Shown: piece by piece, positions 8,012 to 11,268 of the stretch
Numbering within the stretch: position 1 is the first letter of the stretch
How the letters are laid out: each line of letters starts with the position of its first letter
Source: Acholeplasmatales bacterium
Lineage (GTDB): Bacteria > Bacillota_I > Bacilli_A > Acholeplasmatales > Anaeroplasmataceae
Direction of reading: 5' to 3'
Assembly (NCBI GenBank): GCA_900770055.1
Contig: CAAGJD010000227.1
Location: 1-11,268 of the forward strand
DNA: 11,268 nucleotides
Made by a program: the position numbers and the translations under genes
The notes under the pieces: model-generated
What the model saw: the letters and a program-made list of their open reading frames with translations, nothing else
The model's database searches: none
Told to the model about the DNA's origin: nothing

Positions 8012-9380
8012 AAAGAGAACTCCTTAAATCCTCAATTTGTTTTTCAACTGATTCGACACCAGAGCCTCCCATACTTGTTCTTTTAAATGTACATTTTTCT
8101 AAATTAATAGCATCATATACATCTTCTTCAAATAAGTTTGAATAACTCTTATATGTTTCTAATGATACATTTTCTAATATTAGTCCCTTTTCAATACAAT
8201 ATCCAACTATACTACCAGAAATCTTATATGCATCTCTAAAGGCCATTCCTTTTTTAACAAGATAATCTGCTAAATCTGTAGCATTAATAAAACCCTTAGC
8301 AGCAGCATTTCGCATATTTTCTTTATTAACTGTAATAGTTTCTAGCATTGGTGTGAAGATACTTAAACAATTTGATAATGTATCAAAGGCATCAAAAATA
8401 GCTTCTTTATCTTCTTGCATATCCTTATTATAAGCAAGAGGTAGACCCTTAAGCATTGTAAGTAATGTGATTAAATCACCATATACTCTTCCTGTTTTAC
8501 CTCTAACAAGCTCTGCAATATCTGGATTTTTCTTTTGAGGCATAATTGATGAACCAGTTGAATAAGCATCATCTAAATCAATAAATTTAAATTCCCAGCT
8601 ACACCATAAAATTATTTCTTCACTAAATCTTGATAAATGCATCATACAAATAGCGGCACAAGATGCTAGCTCACAAACAAAATCTCTATCTGAAACACCA
8701 TCAAGACTATTCATTACAATTCCTTCAAAGCCTAATAACGTTGCTGTTAGGTTTCTATCTATCGGATATGTAGTACCAGCAAGTGCACAGCTACCAAGTG
8801 GTGAATAATTCATTCTATCTATTGCATCCAAGAAACGATCGTAATCTCTTTTTAGCATATATGCATAAGCAAGTAAATGATTAGCGAATGTTATTGGTTG
8901 GGCACGCTGCATATGTGTATAGCCTGGCATTATAGTTTCTTTATTTTTTTCAGCCAAATCAATGATTACTTTAATTAAAGATTCTATTTTTTCTACAATT
9001 GAAGCAGCCTCTTCTCTTAGATGCATTCTAATATCTAAGGCAACCTGATCATTTCTACTTCTTGATGTGTGAAGTCTTTTTCCAACTTCACCGATTCTAT
9101 TTGTTAACTCGGCCTCAATAAACATATGAATATCCTCTGCCTCGTAATCAAATTGAAGCTTATTTGATTTTATATCATCTAAAATTAAAGCTAAGGTATC
9201 GCATATTAGCTCAGAGTCAGCCATTGAAATAATACCCTGTGTGCCAAGCATTGTTGCATGAGCAATAGAACCCATTATATCACTTTCAAACATTCGATAA
9301 TCAAATGAAATAGATGAATTAAAATCATTAACCTCTTTATTAAGTTCCTTTTTAAATCTTCCAGCCCACATCTTTGCCAT
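8001..9380 (-). CDS. argH: Argininosuccinate lyase
   Basis: Cleaves argininosuccinate to arginine and fumarate, the last step of the pathway. It belongs to the fumarase/aspartase superfamily and would be a cytosolic homotetramer. At 459 residues its length is normal. Motifs seen: MWAGRF at the N-terminus, TSRSRNDQVA (105-114), GYTHMQRAQP (153-162, His156 as the partner of the catalytic acid) and the superfamily signature GSSIMPQKKNPD (276-287) with Ser278 as the likely catalytic base. The GRF start and the QRAQP form separate it from adenylosuccinate lyase and aspartase. The ATG at 9380 has a GAGG ribosome site 9 nt upstream and comes 18 nt after argG, the widest gap in the operon. Its tail overlaps the start of argC. 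Confidence 0.97.
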   Translation of the reverse strand: MAKMWAGRFKKELNKEVNDFNSSISFDYRMFESDIMGSIAHATMLGTQGIISMADSELICDTLALILDDIKSNKLQFDYEAEDIHMFIEAELTNRIGEVGKRLHTSRSRNDQVALDIRMHLREEAASIVEKIESLIKVIIDLAEKNKETIMPGYTHMQRAQPITFANHLLAYAYMLKRDYDRFLDAIDRMNYSPLGSCALAGTTYPIDRNLTATLLGFEGIVMNSLDGVSDRDFVCELASCAAICMMHLSRFSEEIILWCSWEFKFIDLDDAYSTGSSIMPQKKNPDIAELVRGKTGRVYGDLITLLTMLKGLPLAYNKDMQEDKEAIFDAFDTLSNCLSIFTPMLETITVNKENMRNAAAKGFINATDLADYLVKKGMAFRDAYKISGSIVGYCIEKGLILENVSLETYKSYSNLFEEDVYDAINLEKCTFKRTSMGGSGVESVEKQIEDLRSSLYEI

Positions 9381-9398
9381 ATGCTAAAACCTCAATTC

Positions 9399-10622
9399 TT
9401 AATTCTTCTTTTTTGCGTCTAATAAAGCCTTAACCTTAATTGGTAAACCAAATAGATTAATAAATCCCTTAGCATCTAATTGATCATATGCACCCTCATC
9501 ATCACCAAATGAAGCGATTTCCTCATTATATAGTGAATATGGAGATACAATTGATGCTGGAGTGATGTTACCCTTATATAGTTTAACCTTAACATCACCA
9601 GTTACAGTTTCTTGTGTCTTATCAACAAATGCACTTAATGATTCACGAAGTGGAGTGAACCATAAACCATTATAAACTAAATCTGCAAACTTATCTGCAA
9701 CCATTCTCTTGAAATGCATTGTTTCTTTATCTAATGTAATAGATTCAAGCATTTCATGTGCTTCATATAAAATAGTTCCACCAGGTGTTTCATAAACGCC
9801 ACGGCTCTTCATACCAACTAAACGATTTTCAACGATATCAATAATACCACAGCCATTAGCTCCACCAAGCTCATTAAGCTTCCAAACTAGTGAAACAGCA
9901 TCCATTTCAACTCCATCAATAGCTGTTGGAACACCCTTTTCAAAATGAATTGTTACATATGTTGGCTTATCTGGTGCTTTCTCTGGAGATACACCCATTT
10001 CTAAAATCTTGTCTAAATTTGGTTCATTTGCTGGTGACTCTAAATCTAAACCCTCATGAGATAAGTGCCATAGGTTCTTATCCTTTGAATAATTAGTTTC
10101 TCTTGAAATCTTAAGTGGAATATTATGTGCTTCAGCATAATCAATTTCCTCATCACGTGATTTAATATCCCATTCTCTCCAAGGAGCAATAATTTTCATA
10201 TTAGGTGCAAATGCCTTAATAGCAAGTTCAAATCTAACTTGGTCATTACCCTTACCTGTACAGCCATGACAAATTGCATCAGCACCTTCAGCAAGTGCAA
10301 TTTCTACGATTCTTTTAGCAATAATTGGTCTTGCAAAAGATGTACCTAATAAATATTTTCCTTCATATTTAGCTCCTGCCTTTAAAGAAGGGAAAATATA
10401 ATCCTCAACAAATTCTTTATTTAAATCCTCAACATAAAGCTTTGAAGCTCCTGTTTTAATTGCTTTTTCCTCTAATCCATCAAGCTCATCAGCTTGACCA
10501 ACATTACCAGATACTGCGATTACCTCACAGTTATCATAATTTTCCTTTAACCAAGGAATAATAATTGAAGTGTCTAAACCTCCTGAATACGCTAATACTA
10601 CCTTCTTAATACCTTTTTTCAT
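9399..10622 (-). CDS. argG: Argininosuccinate synthase
   Basis: Joins citrulline and aspartate using ATP, via citrullyl-AMP, to give argininosuccinate. The 407-residue protein opens with VVLAYSGGLDTS (8-19), the N-type ATP pyrophosphatase P-loop. It continues with HGCTGKGNDQVRFE (119-132) and SRETNYSKDKNLWH (173-186), as expected for ArgG; length is normal. The ATG at 10622 is chosen because a GGAGG Shine-Dalgarno lies 8 nt upstream and the P-loop then sits near the N-terminus as in homologues. The frame is open 22 codons further, but those codons run through the T-box terminator and are not protein. It is the first gene of the operon, so the T-box directly controls its transcription. All ten arginine codons in the gene are AGA (6) or CGT (4); none is CGC, the codon used as T-box specifier. 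Confidence 0.97.
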   Translation of the reverse strand: MKKGIKKVVLAYSGGLDTSIIIPWLKENYDNCEVIAVSGNVGQADELDGLEEKAIKTGASKLYVEDLNKEFVEDYIFPSLKAGAKYEGKYLLGTSFARPIIAKRIVEIALAEGADAICHGCTGKGNDQVRFELAIKAFAPNMKIIAPWREWDIKSRDEEIDYAEAHNIPLKISRETNYSKDKNLWHLSHEGLDLESPANEPNLDKILEMGVSPEKAPDKPTYVTIHFEKGVPTAIDGVEMDAVSLVWKLNELGGANGCGIIDIVENRLVGMKSRGVYETPGGTILYEAHEMLESITLDKETMHFKRMVADKFADLVYNGLWFTPLRESLSAFVDKTQETVTGDVKVKLYKGNITPASIVSPYSLYNEEIASFGDDEGAYDQLDAKGFINLFGLPIKVKALLDAKKKN

Positions 10623-10654
10623 AACATTTTCCTCCATCTTAATTATTATATAAC

Positions 10655-10685
10655 AAAAAAGCATCTCTTTCAATGAAAGAGACGC
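10655..10685 (-). terminator. T-box intrinsic terminator before argG
   Basis: The minus strand forms an 11-pair hairpin, GCGTCTCTTTC / GAAAGAGATGC with an ATT loop and one G-U pair, followed by six T. Its 5' arm is shared with the antiterminator, where CGTCTCTT pairs with the AAGAG and GCG that flank the T-box bulge, so the two structures exclude each other. Confidence 0.93.
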
Positions 10686-10847
10686 CATTTTTAGCGCGGT
10701 ACCACTCTTTTTGTCTAATATTTATATTAGACCACCTCAAAATATAGCCTCAATAACGCGTTCAATCAATATTCATACAGCACTTCCACCATCTGCCGCT
10801 CTCTATAAATCCTTAAATGATCTACTTCTTTATTTCACAGGCCTATA
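10655..10847 (-). promoter_or_regulatory. Arginine-specific T-box riboswitch (specifier CGC), lacking Stem II
   Basis: The element senses uncharged tRNA-Arg and lets transcription continue into the arg operon. On the minus strand, Stem I closes between TATAGGCCT (10847-10839, one bulged G) and AGGCTATA (10750-10743). It contains an AGTA motif, the AGAGAG bulge and a distal GCGGCA/TGCTGT hairpin with the conserved GGTGGAAG loop. The specifier is CGC at 10760-10758, placed 9 nt before the TTGAG-type closing strand exactly as GGC is in the B. subtilis glyQS leader; CGC codes Arg, which fits the operon. Stem III is GTCTAATA/TATTAGAC (10732-10713). The antiterminator has the T-box bulge TGGTACC followed by GCG at 10705-10695, flanked by AAGAG that pairs with CTCTT in the terminator arm. 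Only about 10 nt separate Stems I and III, so there is no room for Stem II or the IIA/B pseudoknot. Confidence 0.95.
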
Positions 10848-10853
10848 AAGTTT

Positions 10854-10881
10854 ACCATATTAATGAAAAAAAGGCTGTTAA
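10854..10881 (-). promoter_or_regulatory. Possible second promoter (P2) starting at the T-box
   Basis: TTAACA at 10881-10876 (5 of 6 to TTGACA), a 16-nt spacer and TATGGT at 10859-10854 (4 of 6 to TATAAT). Initiation about 7 nt downstream, at A10846, would begin the transcript within 1 nt of the first paired base of T-box Stem I. The -35 lies inside the loop of the upstream terminator hairpin. Weak on sequence alone, supported mainly by this geometry. Confidence 0.35.
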
Positions 10882-10890
10882 GCCCTTTTT
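10866..10890 (-). terminator. Intrinsic terminator upstream of the T-box
   Basis: The minus strand reads AAAAAGGGCT, loop TAAC, AGCC, then seven T. The GGGCT/AGCCT stem (one G-U) extends into A-U pairs. It lies between promoter P1 and the T-box on the operon leader strand, so it would stop P1 transcripts before the T-box unless prevented. Its AAAGGG 5' arm can instead pair with CCCTTT at 10899-10894. No plus-strand gene reads into it. Confidence 0.75.
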
Positions 10891-11005
10891 CATAAAGGGA
10901 CAATAATTATGAACTAACTATTGCTCCTTCATAATTATACTCAAGTTTATTTTATTAAACTATCTTTGCAAAGTATATCTATTATGGAACCGGCCCAAAA
11001 TAGAT
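10866..11005 (-). ncRNA. Structured leader or small RNA of unknown class upstream of the T-box
   Basis: About 140 nt from the predicted P1 start to the first terminator, with no recognised RNA family. Three hairpins can be drawn on the minus strand. A perfect 9-pair ATATCTATT/AATAGATAT at the 5' end holds a 15-nt loop with GGGCCGGTTCC, the only GC-rich spot in the region. A short AGTTTA/TAAACT hairpin follows at about 10940-10960. A perfect 11-pair ATAATTATGAA/TTCATAATTAT (10938-10903) has a 14-nt loop GGAGCAATAGTTAG. The last part, CCCTTT/AAAGGG, competes with the terminator. This looks like a regulated attenuator or riboswitch, or an independent small RNA if P2 drives the T-box. I found no leader peptide that a P1 transcript would contain with a ribosome site. 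Ligand unknown. Confidence 0.5.
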
Positions 11006-11011
11006 ATTTTC

Positions 11012-11039
11012 ATTATATACCTATAATTATTTATGTCAA
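11012..11039 (-). promoter_or_regulatory. Promoter P1 of the arg operon leader
   Basis: Perfect consensus hexamers on the minus strand: TTGACA at 11039-11034 and TATAAT at 11017-11012, separated by 16 nt. A start near A11005 or A11007 would place the first leader hairpin at the very 5' end of the RNA. It is a strong sigma-A-type promoter, which fits an operon controlled downstream by termination rather than at initiation. Confidence 0.88.
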
Positions 11040-11052
11040 TAAAATATTTGTA

Positions 11053-11067
11053 ATAAAACGTTTTCAA
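11053..11067. promoter_or_regulatory. Operator-like palindrome, cre/LacI-family type
   Basis: AAAACGTTTT (11055-11064) is a perfect 10-nt palindrome. The minus strand TTGAAAACGTTTTAT matches the catabolite-responsive element consensus WTGNAANCGNWNNCW at all but the penultimate specified position. It lies 14 nt upstream of the P1 -35, and also upstream of the divergent promoter. In a region this AT-rich the CG core is notable, but one site cannot identify the binding protein. Confidence 0.35.
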
Positions 11068-11184
11068 ACTATAAAAATTTTACTTTTTTAGTCCTTTTAG
11101 TTTTATTTGTCAATTATTTTCTAAAAAAACTGCATAATTTATCACAATTTTCAGTTTTATCGAATTTTAAATAATTATTAGTTG

Positions 11185-11213
11185 TTTACTATATTTTCTA
11201 TTTGTGGTAAAAT
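11185..11213 (+). promoter_or_regulatory. Promoter of the divergent right-edge gene
   Basis: TTTACT at 11185-11190, a 17-nt spacer and TAAAAT at 11208-11213, with a TG one base before the -10 (extended -10). Start near 11220 gives a roughly 12-nt leader to the ATG at 11232. Confidence 0.55.
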
Positions 11214-11231
11214 TCTTTCGGTGATAAAATT

Positions 11232-11268
11232 ATGGATAATTATTTACAAAAAGCATATTGCATGAATC
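11232..11268 (+). CDS. Start of a divergent gene, product unknown (cut by right edge)
   Basis: Twelve codons are visible, MDNYLQKAYCMN, beginning at the ATG at 11232 and open to the window end. A weak GGTGAT ribosome site lies about 6 nt upstream and a plausible promoter precedes it. The stretch is too short to assign a family. The gene is transcribed away from the arg operon, sharing the intergenic region and the operator-like palindrome with it. It could be anything from a regulator to an unrelated gene; the call rests only on the start signals. Confidence 0.5.
   Translation, partial: MDNYLQKAYCMN

Noticed and set aside
10623..10688. N-terminal 22-codon extension of argG
   Set aside because: It runs through the T-box terminator and the ribosome-binding site; the ATG at 10622 has a proper Shine-Dalgarno and matches the family N-terminus.
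10929..10950. TATAAT hexamer within the leader as an additional promoter
   Set aside because: No usable -35 at 16-18 nt, and the hexamer overlaps the base of the 11-pair hairpin, which explains the sequence better.
10960..11013. Short frame on the minus strand with three Arg codons (starts MKISILG, 17 codons), a tempting arginine leader peptide
   Set aside because: Its ATG overlaps the -10 hexamer, upstream of any P1 start site, and it has no ribosome-binding site, so a P1 transcript would not contain it.

Overview
The window is AT-rich (by eye about one-third G+C), uses TGA as a stop and TGG for Trp, has strong Shine-Dalgarno sites, sigma-A-type promoters and a T-box riboswitch. This points to a low-GC Bacillota (Firmicutes) chromosome. 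Family or genus cannot be resolved from the sequence alone. All complete genes lie on the minus strand, so the biological order runs right to left.

Right part (about 10623-11268): a divergent intergenic region. A small piece of a plus-strand gene starts at 11232 and leaves the window. On the minus strand there is a near-consensus promoter, then about 140 nt of structured leader ending in its own intrinsic terminator, then a compact arginine T-box (specifier CGC) with a second terminator just before argG. The first structured segment is not explained by any RNA family I recognise and is the most interesting item here.

Middle (2894-10622): a seven-gene operon, argG-argH-argC-argJ-argB-argD-argF, with gaps of 18 nt or less, or overlaps. 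Together the enzymes give the acetyl-recycling route from glutamate to ornithine (ArgJ supplying and recycling the acetyl group, ArgB, ArgC, ArgD) and then ornithine to arginine (ArgF, ArgG, ArgH). Carbamoyl phosphate synthetase, a dedicated ArgA and an ArgR regulator are not in the window. The T-box suggests that uncharged tRNA-Arg switches the operon on. A hairpin with a T-tract ends the operon directly after argF.

Left part (1-2846): a second minus-strand cluster with its own possible promoter. It holds a small unrecognised membrane protein, a two-hot-dog acyl-ACP thioesterase, an M18 aminopeptidase, and the first 90 residues of an Hpt (histidine phosphotransfer) domain protein that runs off the left edge. 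The first three are packed within 1-7 nt of each other. Their functions do not form an obvious pathway.
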